From the NCBI GenBank assembly GCA_947646735.1, contig CANTFK010000733.1, positions 1-21,458 on the forward strand: DNA of 21,458 nucleotides, given 5' to 3'. Both the position numbers and the translations under genes were made by a program. Within the stretch, counting starts at the first letter, position 1; each line of letters begins with the position of its first letter. The DNA comes from Peronospora farinosa. Lineage: Eukaryota > Oomycota > Peronosporomycetes > Peronosporales > Peronosporaceae. Below, piece after piece: positions 9,776 to 18,639 of this stretch. The notes under the pieces were generated by a model. The model worked only from the letters and a program-made list of their open reading frames with translations, did no database searches and had not been told where the DNA came from.

Positions 9776-9944
9776 TATGGCAAGAAAGCGAGAACTCTAC
9801 CTAGCGTTTGTGAGCTCAACCATATGAATTGTCTCCAAAACAAATACAAGTTGTTAAGGTTTATCAAAGAATAGTGAAATGACTTGTCGCCTCGAGTATT
9901 CACTTTTATACTGCAAATGCTACTTTCCATGGATCTCTGATGCA
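9776..9944. other. 3' flank of START-FYVE copy 1
   Basis: This short AT-leaning spacer lies between the stop of copy 1 and the end of the inverted relic, so the two are arranged tail to tail. No terminator or polyadenylation signal stands out. Confidence 0.3.
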
Positions 9945-10919
9945 TGTTTAAGTATTGGTGATGAGGTGCTTCCCCATCGAGCGTCTACCTCTTCTTCGAT
10001 TCTCCATAATTTTTTCGCGTGCAATTGCCAACACGCTGGCCTCCTAGTACCTTCAAAAAGATTGTTGAGTATCGTCAACCGTTCGCGCTTTTTGTGTAGC
10101 AACTGATACAAAGTTGGCACTTATGTGGCAGATCTTTTCCGACACTGATCTTTTCCGACAAGTATTACATCACCGTTGTTAAGTTAAGATAGCTTGCGAA
10201 AGAGTTCTGAGGTCGTTCATGTAAATGGTGAGCGCGTACAATTGGACGATTCGACACTCTGGTAACAGTTCTTCCGCGTGTCCCACGAATCTTTTCGTCA
10301 GTGAGCACTGCAAGAATCCCCAATCTCGTTCTATGTTAAAAAAATTAGATTTGAACTTCAAATTCAAAGTTTGGTCAGTAAAACGAAAATAAAATGCATT
10401 TTGCAGCCTCAAATTTTGGAAGCTCCGACAACGCAACCGAATGTGTAATGCCTTAGCCAATCGCTCGAGCTTGGCTGCTCTAATTTAATAGGACTAACGG
10501 CATAAAAGTCGCTCTTTTGAGTCGTCAAGTCTGCTTTAACGTTATGGGAATCCGCATTGTGTTGCGCTATGATCATGGCGGTTTCCAACAACATGACAGA
10601 ATGGATCCTCTGACTCGGGCGCAATACATCACAAAGTGCTTGCTGCTGTCGAAAGAGCAACATCCTGATCTTCAGGACCTCGTCTGTGATAGATGTTCTC
10701 GAGCAGACCTTGTTTGTTCCGAGTCGTTCCTTGTAAATGCGCACTTCGTCGCGGCGAACGACTTCACGCCATTTGAAGGAGTCAGCAAAACCGTATTAGG
10801 TAACGAACCGCGTGTTATACTGCTCAAACATATATCGGCAGCGTCTTGGTAAGATTATGCAGCATCCTTGCGTCTTGCTTGGTTAGCTCCAGCGCCAGTA
10901 GTAGATTAGAAAGACGCAT
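9945..10919 (-). pseudogene. START-FYVE gene relic, inverted between the intact copies
   Basis: This is a third or fourth family member, decayed, on the minus strand. From the ATG at 10917-10919 it reads MRLSNLLLALELTKQDARML, which lines up with MRFVHLLPEPTISKQDCNML of copy 2. HNLTKTLP follows. After a frameshift near 10848 come EQYNTRFVT, a TAA at 10796-10798, GFADSFKWREVVRRDEVRIY and KERL (compare GFADNRCWKELRRKDGMRIY and RER of copy 1). A block between KERL and TDEVLKI is missing, and ALCDVLRPS follows as the counterpart of KVLHELVRPT. Further down, PECRIVQLYAL ... LSQAI near 10190-10270 resembles ECYVRGFF ... SLQTI, and VLAIAREK near 9990-10020 resembles DVMSIAREE. The N-terminal two thirds is convincing. 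The lower end is weaker, so its boundary is approximate. Confidence 0.8.
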
Positions 10920-11598
10920 AGTTTGTCAGTGGCAGGCTCGTTTGTTATTGACCAATCGAAGTGAATTGGCAAGTGACCGCGCTTCTTCTTCTTCTTTTGT
11001 CACTGTCGACAGCGTCGTTCGAAGTTTGTCCAGATGGGCGAGTCAAACGTTCCGGACGTAGTGGTGGTCAGTATTGTGAATACCACGATCGAGTTTGTTA
11101 AAGTGTGGGGCGAGTATCAATACGCGATTTAGTGTCGGTGCCGTCGGCACTTTGCAGATCAACGCTTAGCCTCATGCTTAGCCATTGGCACTGCAGGCAA
11201 CTGATTGCTTGTCGTTGTTGTTTATACAAGTCCACTATTGTCAGGCACCACAAATTCAAGGTGCATATGATTTATTGTCTTGTTACAATAATAGTAAGTG
11301 CCAGCCAATGTACATGTACGACATGCATCTGTTGACCACAGCAGTACTGAGCCTACTTGTAAGTCTAGCAAAAGTAGCAAGTCCAAAGCGCCGAACAAAG
11401 GAACGCAACCTTAGTTGTTCTTGTTACTGAATTTTTGTTTATAAAGGAAAGGATGCAGACAAAATTCAGCAGAAACACTGGCCCCGAAGCATAACTTTTC
11501 CTGTTTGTTTCGTTTGCTTCGTATACACGCAGACCAGAAGTAAGTGGACTTACACGCTCATAGTTGCTTTTAAAGCCCAGCAGCAACGACCGAAAGTC
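10920..11598. other. Divergent intergenic region between the relic and START-FYVE copy 2
   Basis: The relic and copy 2 are head to head here, so this spacer probably holds the promoter of copy 2. GCTCATAG at 11556-11563, about 40 nt before the ATG, resembles an oomycete initiator but is a weak match. Short plus-strand open frames at 11105-11430 carry no recognisable domain. Confidence 0.35.
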
Positions 11599-12804
11599 AT
11601 GCGATTTGTACATTTGTTACCCGAGCCCACCATTTCGAAGCAGGACTGCAACATGTTGCAACATCTAGCCGACACTCTAGCAGCGCACAATATCGCTCAA
11701 TACGACACCCTCGTCGTAACTAAAGATGGTCGAGCTAATCCCCAGCGATGGCGCGAGGTCCGAAAGCGAGGCAACATGCGAATTTACAACGAGCGTCTCT
11801 TGTCTTCAGCTCAGTGCCCCGCGACACCGCAGCTATTGCTACTCGGTACCATAGATGGCAAGCTAGAGGACATCATGTACGGATCAGTGGCCACCACGGA
11901 TGAGGCTATGAAATTCCAATCAGCCTGCACTAAGGACAGCGTTCGAGATAGCAAAGTACTCTACGAAATCGTTCGTCCCAGCTTCGACTACCCATTCCGC
12001 ACAGTAGCGGTGAAGTGGCGGCTGTACGAGACACGCGACTATGTATCGCTGGATGCCACGGGGATAGTACGCCTACGCGGACAACAACAGATCGGGTACA
12101 GTATTTCACACTCGGTTGTTCTGTCTGACATTCCAAATTTTGACGAGACACACGGCATCGAACGTGGAAACATGTCCGTGTGCGCACTGTATCGCCAGAA
12201 AACACCCACGATGGTAGAGTGCTACGTGCGCGGTTTCTTCGACTTCAAGACAAGAAACGAGGTACTCCAGAACATGTCACTTCAGACAATCGCAGCCCAG
12301 TGGTCAGCCTATGCGCGCAAGAGCAGGTGTGCTCTAGCCAAAAAATTGTCCTGGAAGGTCCGTAAGAATTGCGGGTGGAGCTCTCGCTCCTCTCGAACGT
12401 ATTCTTTCGCTGACGACATGGACGACTTCATCTCTCCAAATTATCGCCAAAGACCTTCAAGCTCCTCTACTGCGCCTACTCAATGCCATGTTTGCAATAA
12501 AGCTGCCAGCTTCTTTAAGTTCATTCGAGGGACCTGTACAAGCTGCGAGCTGCCAGTTTGTTCGAAATGTGCAGTCAAGAAGACAGTCGTCGCTCTCGCT
12601 CCCGACCAATGTACGGTGCTGAACCGGAAGCGCTCATTCTGCTTGCCATGCTTGATTGCAGTTGAGAGCTGTGACGTCATGTCCATTGCCAGGGAGGAAC
12701 TTGTTGACCACCAAGAGAAGGAGGAACTCAACAGCGACGGAGTTCGACTGTCGTCCATGACAATCAACTCCAGTTGCTACTCAAGTCTAGCCAGCTTCAA
12801 CTGA
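11599..12804 (+). CDS. START domain protein with C-terminal FYVE-related zinc finger (copy 2)
   Basis: This is a single-exon gene of 401 residues, paralogous to 8552-9775 along its full length. The START-like region spans about residues 18-255, with WREVRKRGNMRIYNER, LEDIMYGSVATTDEA, KWRLYETRDYVSLD, QIGYSISHSV, HGIERGN and ECYVRGFFDFKTRN. A Ser-rich linker of about 30 residues (261-293) is longer than in copy 1. The FYVE-related finger has C296/C299, C313/C316, C321/C324 and C348/C351. Again it lacks the RR/KHHCR basic patch (FIRGTCTSC instead). A conserved SIAREEL helix follows the finger. The shared blocks are strongest in the START domain, while linkers and tails have diverged. This suggests an old tandem duplication with selection on lipid binding (inference). 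Its cellular target is unknown. Confidence 0.93.
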   Translation: MRFVHLLPEPTISKQDCNMLQHLADTLAAHNIAQYDTLVVTKDGRANPQRWREVRKRGNMRIYNERLLSSAQCPATPQLLLLGTIDGKLEDIMYGSVATTDEAMKFQSACTKDSVRDSKVLYEIVRPSFDYPFRTVAVKWRLYETRDYVSLDATGIVRLRGQQQIGYSISHSVVLSDIPNFDETHGIERGNMSVCALYRQKTPTMVECYVRGFFDFKTRNEVLQNMSLQTIAAQWSAYARKSRCALAKKLSWKVRKNCGWSSRSSRTYSFADDMDDFISPNYRQRPSSSSTAPTQCHVCNKAASFFKFIRGTCTSCELPVCSKCAVKKTVVALAPDQCTVLNRKRSFCLPCLIAVESCDVMSIAREELVDHQEKEELNSDGVRLSSMTINSSCYSSLASFN

Positions 12805-12838
12805 CACATTTTGCCAGAAGTAGCAGCAACCTTGCATG

Positions 12839-12844
12839 AATAAA
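12839..12844 (+). terminator. Possible polyadenylation signal of START-FYVE copy 2
   Basis: AATAAA lies 35 nt after the stop codon. Oomycete genes do not use this hexamer strictly, so this is only a positional suggestion. Confidence 0.3.
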
Positions 12845-13198
12845 GTGTGGTCGTGCTCAAAGCGACATTAGAATTAAAGCCTTTGCACGAATGCAAGTGC
12901 CATCTGTTCTACCTGGTCAGTTTAGTCAATTGATCCATGAAGTGTCCTGATAATCACGTCATCTTAAACCATACTAGCTATACAAATGATGGACTTTGGC
13001 CCTGCCAGTTTGAGAGCCAGCTTAATTTCTTTGATCTTTTAGCTGCAAAAAATGGTCTCATGTAGGCCAGTACAACTTTTCCTCCAATAAGTTATCCTCC
13101 AATATGTTTTAACTTCCAAAACGCTACAAATTTTGCGTCCACCTAGCTCGTTCTATGGTCGCTATGTTTTAAGGTGTAAGTTGTATAAGCCAGGCAAT

Positions 13199-13254
13199 AT
13201 ACAACAAAATACTCATTATAAAATGCGTATATTATAATGAGTATTTTGTTGTAT
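13199..13254. repeat. Perfect 23-bp inverted repeat with 10-nt loop
   Basis: The left arm is 13199-13221 (starts ATACAACAAAATACTC) and the right arm is 13232-13254 (ends GAGTATTTTGTTGTAT), with no mismatch. The loop is 13222-13231. Pairing stops at both sides immediately outside the arms. It lies in the non-coding stretch after START-FYVE copy 2, which otherwise (12845-13198) holds nothing I recognise. It could be a tiny fold-back element or a template-switch product. Confidence 0.95.
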
Positions 13255-13263
13255 TCTAGAAAA

Positions 13264-13459
13264 ACCCTAGTAAAAAAGCACATGTGGAGGGTAGTTTGGG
13301 TGATAGGTGCGTTGAAGATGTCAAGTTGAAGTTCGCGAAGGACTCAATATGAAACTTAATGACTTTCCTGGGACACATCGAGCAGGGTGCAGGTATCACG
13401 AAGGAAGTTGATCTTTTCGGTTCTGGTGACCTTGTCTGCGACAGGTGCCACTACTCCAT
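13264..13459 (+). other. Coding-like stretch, possibly the 3' end of a retroelement ORF
   Basis: One plus-strand frame reads through with a single stop (KLKFAKDSI*NLMTFLGHIE, then LVCDRCHYSIV) and runs into a sequence starting TGTTACAACCC, which could be an LTR. The CDRCHYS string hints at a cysteine motif. No family can be named. It is listed because the frame is open on both sides of one stop and ends exactly where the hairpin-rich block begins. Confidence 0.3.
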
Positions 13460-14890
13460 TGTTACAACCCTCCTTGTAACGGGGTTACACGACGGTTGTA
13501 GCGTCTTTCCGAGAGTTTACACTTAAAATCTCCTTTCTATTGCATATAATGCATTATTATACTTCTCTTTAGAGAGGTATTAAGTAAGAGCGTTATAATA
13601 CGGTATTCGGTAATACCGTATCTTATCGATTGGGATTCGATAAATCACTAACGCTGTATTAAGTACATCATACACAGATGTTTAGAGACGTCGTCCAATA
13701 GCAAAGTCTGCATATAATAATTACTATTATAGTAATTAATCTAGTGTAGTGTACTTAGAGTAGGACTATTCACAAAATCTTAAAACATAAATAAAATCAG
13801 TTCTCCTTTTGAGTTTAAGATCGCAAGTCGTTCTGACTTGCTCTCTTGTGCACTTCGTGCGTTGGTTCTCTGAACCCCCAAGCTTCTAGCTTGTTCTTGC
13901 CCTCTGTGCGTTGGTTCTCTGAACCTTAAGCTTATTGCTTGCTGACTAAAAGCCTCTCCTACTTCCTTAGAAGAGGGTGACTTTAAAGTCGAATAATTAG
14001 TTCCTTAGAACTAAGTGGCTTTTAGCCTTAACTCTATTTAGTTGTCTAGAACTAAGAGGCTTCCAGCCGAAAGTCTTCTTCTAGCTAAAGAGCTGTGTAG
14101 CTCCGCTACACTCCTCCTGTGCTTCCTTTGCCTCTTCCATAATCTAGTTTCCGGTCAGCTCCGGCTGAGCAGTCTCATCCTTCGATGAATTAATGAATTT
14201 CCGAAATCGTCATGAGATCCCGGACACGCAGTTGCTCAAGCATCTCTTAACTCCTGTGTGGTGGAGCGGGGTTCGAGAAATTTCTGATGCGATACAGACG
14301 CTACACTGGATCCTAAACAACTGACTATCGTAGAGGGTACTCCGTCTCTGTGTAAAGCAGTTCCTTTCTCACCTTGTGTACTCGTCGGTAGGGCGGGTAG
14401 CAATCTTCTCGGTGGACTCAAGTCGCTGCTAACCTTGACGATGTTAGAGATCGATTGATTTGATCGCGATGAAATATTCACGTAAATGAGGGTTACGTGG
14501 GCATTCTATAACAGTCGATTTAATCACTCTTGATGTAATGGGGAAACTTTCGACTATACTGATAACAGTATATTCTACCTTCACTGATGACAGTGAAGGC
14601 AGGTGCCTCAATTACCTCTCTTACACAAGAGGCAGAGGAAGCTTTACTTCTAAACGACATGCTTAGAAGTAGAGGAAAAGAAAAACTGTATTGAATATAG
14701 TTAACTATCTAATAAAACTAATCTGTTATAACCTATGTTAACTGTATTTAACTACAACTATGTATGTTGAAAACTTGCCCTCCACTCATTGCGCGCGTCC
14801 ATCGGTCATTAGTCAGCGCGTTGGTTGATATGATGGCCCATATCAACCAATGATAGGGCATCTCCAGCTTCAAGGAGATCTAGGGACAAT
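13460..14890. repeat. Stem-loop-tiled non-coding block, possible LTR-type element
   Basis: The block starts TGTTACAACCCTCC and is filled with short perfect inverted repeats. Examples are 13461-13467/13474-13480 (GTTACAA), 13598-13607/13612-13621 (ATACGGTATT), 13623-13629/13637-13643, 13718-13725/13731-13738, 13823-13829/13835-13841, 14095-14101/14105-14111 (GTGTAGC), 14555-14561/14566-14572, 14578-14586/14591-14599 (CCTTCACTG), 14645-14653/14663-14671 (TACTTCTAA) and 14821-14832/14839-14850 (TTGGTTGATATG). The hairpin GGTTC tct GAACC occurs twice (near 13863 and 13913). The sequence is unrelated to LTR family A, but the organisation is the same. A coding-like module (14236-14508) interrupts it. 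No matching second end was found, so calling it an LTR is a guess. The hairpins themselves are seen directly. Confidence 0.6.
14236..14508 (-). repeat. Repeated coding-like module, copy 1
   Basis: An open minus-strand frame shares a protein motif with 19493-19825: SPPRRLLPALPTSTQGEKG here against SPPRRVQPALPTITQGEEG there. Both then continue with DGVP or YGVP, V.(C/R)LG(S/A)S and SVSHQKF. The DNA has diverged clearly, yet the copies differ in this part by a three-base indel, so the frame is kept. This suggests former protein coding in a transposable element. No known domain was recognised. The module is embedded in the stem-loop-rich block. Confidence 0.55.
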
Positions 14891-15480
14891 ATTATAAAAA
14901 AAGATAATATTTACAAATAGTGTCAGTTTATAAATGATTCTTATGTCTCTTATTGTTAGTGTCAATATTATGAAATAGGCTTACCCCGTTAAAAAATATA
15001 TTTGCCACTGATAATATATTGTAGATTATGAATCTTATTTACGAAATTAAAATTTTTAATAAATATATTAGATATATTTACCTCTAGATATCTACCACTA
15101 TATATTTACCACATGTAAATATATCTAATATATAAAATAAAAATAAATTTGTTAAATTAATTTATAATCTTTAGTTGTAACATTTGTTTATATTCCTAGA
15201 AACACATACTATATCTTTATATGGCATATCCATTTAAAATACTACTTTTTCTTTTTTTTGTTGTATGTACAAATAATTTATTTAGTGAAATTGCTAAGAA
15301 TAAAATTGATTAGTTATTCAATTTGAATCCTGATTAAAAATAATGGAATCGTTTTTCAGTATTATCTACCATATCATAAAACACCTTTTCACTAAAAATT
15401 CATATAGTCATATATTTCCTATTGAAAAAGATTAGTAAATATTTCACATGGTTAGATATATTATGATTGCTTCATTTTAG
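14885..15480. other. AT-rich block with a 19-bp inverted repeat
   Basis: About 600 bases are strongly AT-rich compared with the flanks and have no long open frame. A perfect 19-bp inverted repeat sits at 15063-15081 and 15115-15133 (GTAAATATATCTAATATAT and its complement) around a 33-nt loop. No mitochondrial gene or transposon end was recognised. It could be an eroded transposon, an AT-rich spacer or a MITE-like fold-back. Confidence 0.6.
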
Positions 15481-15512
15481 AATATTCTTAAAAAGGAAAA
15501 CCTATCCTGTGA

Positions 15513-15780
15513 CTATTCAAAATGGCTCGCAGCAATGCGATCGCAAAAGAACTTGTCGGTCGCTTCGTTTAGGTTCCGAGGCAAAGGCACTGCTTCATGA
15601 CACAATATTTTGTGCCTGGAAAGAGGTCGGTCTCGTGTCGAATACCTTTTTTTAGGTAGCTTGCAAGGAAAGGATTCAGGGAATACGTCCTTTAACTTGA
15701 CCAAATCCTTGTACAGAGTATTTAACTATAACGACTCCGAGCATTGCGATGTGTATCGCTCAATCCGAGTCTTCTCATTT
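15513..15780 (-). mobile_element. Ty3/gypsy reverse-transcriptase fragment (decayed)
   Basis: The minus strand reads NEKTRIERYTSQCSESL, a stop, then LYKDLVKLKDVFPESFPCKL. After a frame change comes PLPRNLNEATDKFFCDRI. This is the segment just before and at the start of the Ty3/gypsy reverse-transcriptase domain: a DVFP..(L)P motif followed by a PLPR-type motif and a D(K/E)FF helix. A shifted frame between these blocks gives KYCVMKQ, as expected at that place. At least one stop and two frameshifts are present, and both ends are lost. The catalytic YxDD region is not in the fragment. It is a dead scrap, not part of the neighbouring copia relic. Confidence 0.75.
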
Positions 15781-15862
15781 AAGAGTACTTTCGTCCATTG
15801 ATGAGCTGCTGAGAAGCCGTTTGTTCTCAAAAAACTTAATTGCTGAGGTAATGGGGTCACCT

Positions 15863-15980
15863 GTTACATAAGTAATTATAGGATGAAAACATGATTACTT
15901 CTATAGGCATAGGGCAGCATTCGCCCTATGCCTACTTAAGTGACGTCATTATATTATTGGGGCGTCACACCCAATAATTA
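15863..15980. repeat. Short stem-loop-rich segment, possible LTR remnant
   Basis: Starting TGTTACATAAGTAAT, this segment holds three consecutive perfect hairpins: 15870-15876/15894-15900 (AAGTAAT), 15904-15915/15923-15934 (TAGGCATAGGGC, 7-nt loop) and 15953-15961/15970-15978 (ATTATTGGG, 8-nt loop). It directly abuts the truncated copia integrase at about 15985. It may be a partial LTR of that or another element. Confidence 0.5.
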
Positions 15981-15984
15981 GCCA

Positions 15985-17240
15985 ATAATAAATTGAAGTC
16001 CTTTTTAGTGTTTCCCATGAGCTGGCTTCGATTAAGGATGTATGTTGCATATTCTGCAGCATCACCCCAAACTTTAGGGGCAACCTATTTGCAGATGACA
16101 TGCTTCGCACCATATTCATGATGGTGCGATTCATCCGTTCAGCTTTGCCATTGCTAGCCTGGTTGTCGCGCTCGCTCACTTGACGAGATACACCGTCTTC
16201 CTTGCTAACATATTCAGAGACTTGTACTTTCCTCTACCATCTGTAAGTAGGACGTGTATACGGTAAATAAATTGACGCTCGAAAGCCACCAAGAAATGCT
16301 TGAAGTGCATCGCAACGGTATCCTTGGTCTTTTCTAGGAATACTCTGCAATAATTCGAACGATGGTCACTAAAATTTACCAAGTATCGATTAATGAGACG
16401 ATCACGGGGTGTCATAGGACCTTTAAGGGCCGAACATACCACACCCCCAATCACGTCAATGGGCGAGCTCAGTCTACTGTCCATTCGAGATTATCGGTTC
16501 TTTGTTTGCTTGCCTGTGCACCGGCCAAGCAGTTAACGCGCTAAGTATCGGTCAATTTACCAGAGGCGAGGTCTCGAATTGACGAGACCTCGCCTCGTCT
16601 CGAATTGACGATGGTGTCGTAGGGGAGGTGTCAAAAGCATCGGTGAAAATAGACCAAAGTTTCCTGTTGAGCATATGTATTTGCGCTAATATTGATGTCG
16701 TCACGATTGAAATGGATCGTGTCCCGCGGAGATTTAAATCCTTGAGAATCGCCCGGAGAAGAAACTTCAAAAACTTCAATAATCAATACATCGTTGATTC
16801 GATTAACGTTTAACATGGTGCACCACTAGGATGAGACACTATGACACGCCTACCTTCTCGATATTCAAGAACGCATCCCTTCTCTAGTTTCCCGAAAGAA
16901 ATGATGTTACGTTCCAAGTTGGGTGCGTATTGAACATCGAGAAGCCGAATCGCCTTTGTGGTGCCAAGTGCATTGACCAGGATGACCACGCTGCCCTTCT
17001 TAATTACCCGAAATAGACCACTTTCCGAGGCAGCATTGAGGCATACGGCCTTGCAATCGACTGCATCGTCAAGCAATCTTGAGTCATTGACCAAATGACG
17101 TACCGAACCGCTGTTTAGCGCCCAGTGGCTTGGCGAACGATAAGGGGTATCTTGAACGACCAAAACAAAATCCGCATCTTATTTCTTGCTGACCTTCTTC
17201 GGACACGCTGCCTTCAAATATCCGGTGTTGCTTACTTTTC
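15985..17240 (-). mobile_element. Ty1/copia relic: zinc knuckle, protease, integrase
   Basis: This is a decayed copia-type polyprotein in domain order on the minus strand. About 17190-17230 has a knuckle remnant (TGYLKAACPKK, where the usual His is Tyr and the first Cys pair is lost), followed by a stop. 16815-17163 is the aspartic protease region (WALNSGSVRHLVND, then NIISFGKLE). About 16500-16800 is the GAG-pre-integrase region in broken frames (AQQETLVYFHR). 16176-16484 is the first half of the integrase core (GPMTPRDRL.NRYLVNFSDH). About 15985-16179 is the second half (SERDNQASNGKAERMNRTI). Against the family pattern, the protease DSG is NSG and the first integrase Asp seems to be Ala (VVCSALKGPM), while the second Asp and the Glu are kept. 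Reverse transcriptase and RNase H are absent, so the copy is truncated as well as frameshifted. Order and motifs make the assignment firm. Confidence 0.88.
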
Positions 17241-17241
17241 A

Positions 17242-17900
17242 AAAAGATAAGAAGACGCAGCCGAGTACTACCACCAAAATATTGAGCTTCTATAGTCGCT
17301 TCCTGATGATGACACAGTCATGTATACGACCGGGTCGAGAGCTGATAAGGCGAAACCATAAGCGAACCGAGCGGCCTCTCTGATGATGCTGATGCAGCTA
17401 GCTGAAGCACAGTGCGAATGTCGGCGATCTATTGAGGGCGACGCGACAAATGCACGCGCGTATCTATGACTTGGTCGTATACCAGTGCTACTTGGCGATT
17501 ATGCTAACGCACAAACGAACATTGATACTGCGAGGCACTTGATGGAAGGGCCAAACAATAAAGCAAGTAGTGGTGACGAAGCATATTACGCGTCACTTAC
17601 CAAGATGAAAGCAAAATCAAGGAATTGACGACGTTACAAAGAGAGATAAAGTGGTACGTCGATTGTCGAAGCTTCGAACAAGCTCTCGTGCAGACCAAAT
17701 TTAGCTTTGGCACTTGCAACACGCTCTTGGAAGTTACAGATGACAAGGCTCTCATTTTGCTTCACCAAAAGTGAGTATTTATTTAATGTACTCGCGGAGT
17801 ACTAGTGTTGTATGACTTTGCCACTAAAGAGCAAATTGCGAAGTTGGGCAGATCCTTAACAATTAGATTTTCAAGACCCAGGTATGGAAGGTATTATTAA
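17242..17900 (+). pseudogene. Decayed TPR-protein gene fragment
   Basis: One plus-strand frame from 17251 carries tetratricopeptide-like sequence through three stop codons (TAG, TAA, TGA): EDAAEYYHQNIELL, ANRAASLMMLMQLAEAQCEC, RRSIEGDATNARAYL, LGRIPVLLGDYANAQTNIDT and ARHLMEG. This is the classic TPR pattern (YANRAA..L..., A.(E)CRRSIE.D, ARAYLRLGR). A one-base loss near 17624 shifts the frame to KELTTLQREIKWYVDCRSFE and QALVQ, then ALILLHQK ending at a GTGAGT donor-like site. More distant matches run to about 17900. The arrangement resembles TPR co-chaperones of the DnaJC7 or Sti1 kind, but the exact parent is unknown. It begins right where the copia relic ends. A host-gene origin is inferred, because TPRs are not transposon proteins. 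Confidence 0.7.
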
Positions 17901-18145
17901 CTTATGTCATGATTTAATGTTTTTTAAACATCATTACTGTATTTGTTTGTTGGATGCTATTAAGAGTAATTACGCTTTTGGAGGAAAAAAGTAAAGTTCC
18001 AGCAACAGTTGTACATGAAGCTACTATTGAAATTATTTGGACTTCTAGATTCGACTGTAATTTGGCCTAAACTTATTATAAAACCTAAATTTACAAGGTG
18101 AACCAAACTATCTCAACAGTGATTTAATCTGTGGACGGTTCAAAC
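17901..18145. other. AT-rich spacer inside the relic region
   Basis: There is no open frame, motif or repeat I can support. It may be an intron or an eroded insertion separating the two coding-like stretches on either side. Confidence 0.3.
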
Positions 18146-18639
18146 TAAACCGCGGTTACCGAATACCGAATCTTTTCAACATCATTCAGCAGGTTCACCG
18201 TCCCATGGCAATGCCATCGGCCATTCAGAACGTCGTGGCGTCTGAAATAAACCCCAACATGTTGGTGTTTGATGTGCGCGTTGCGTTGGTGATTTTGACA
18301 GCATATTGATCAGATTGTTGATCCTATAATCGAGAAACAACAAGCAAGTCAGACTAACTTGTCTGATTTCGCGAGCACAAGCGGAGCGAAAACGAAGCCA
18401 CTGAATATCAAAACTGGGGAAAAGATTTCTATGGCTGGGATTGAGCTCGTTTTTGTTATGGGCAACCACGCTGCACTATCAAAACAATTGAAGACCGGTC
18501 CATATACTTGACGCGACAAAAGCTTTGGTGCCTTGCAACGTGTATATGATGCTGCTGAAAGGGCAGTGACACGATATGAAGTAGCTCAAGCATGACAGCA
18601 ATGAACAGTTTGAACAAGGAAATTATCAAAAAGCCATAC
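18146..18639 (+). pseudogene. Decayed coding stretch ending in a TPR-like motif, cut by an LTR
   Basis: Two adjacent plus-strand frames are unusually open. The first covers about 18146-18309 (NLFNIIQQVHRPMAMPSAIQ and onward). The second covers 18302-18598 with a single TGA at 18509-18511 (DQIVDPIIEKQQASQTNLSD ... KTKPLNIKTGEKISMAGIEL ... FGALQRVYDAAERAVTRYEV). Just before the LTR a third frame gives NEQFEQGNYQKAI, a typical TPR start (GN..F..GNY.KAI), which ends exactly at the LTR boundary. Whether this is the continuation of the TPR relic at 17242-17900 or an unrelated gene is not decided. No domain is known for the middle part. Confidence 0.45.

Noticed and set aside
13460..14513. A complete LTR with TG...CA ends
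   Set aside because: A candidate CA end exists near 14513, but there is no second copy, no target-site duplication and no matching terminal inverted repeat in the window to define it.
14885..15480. Mitochondrial DNA insertion
   Set aside because: AT-rich, but no mitochondrial gene segment or tRNA could be recognised.
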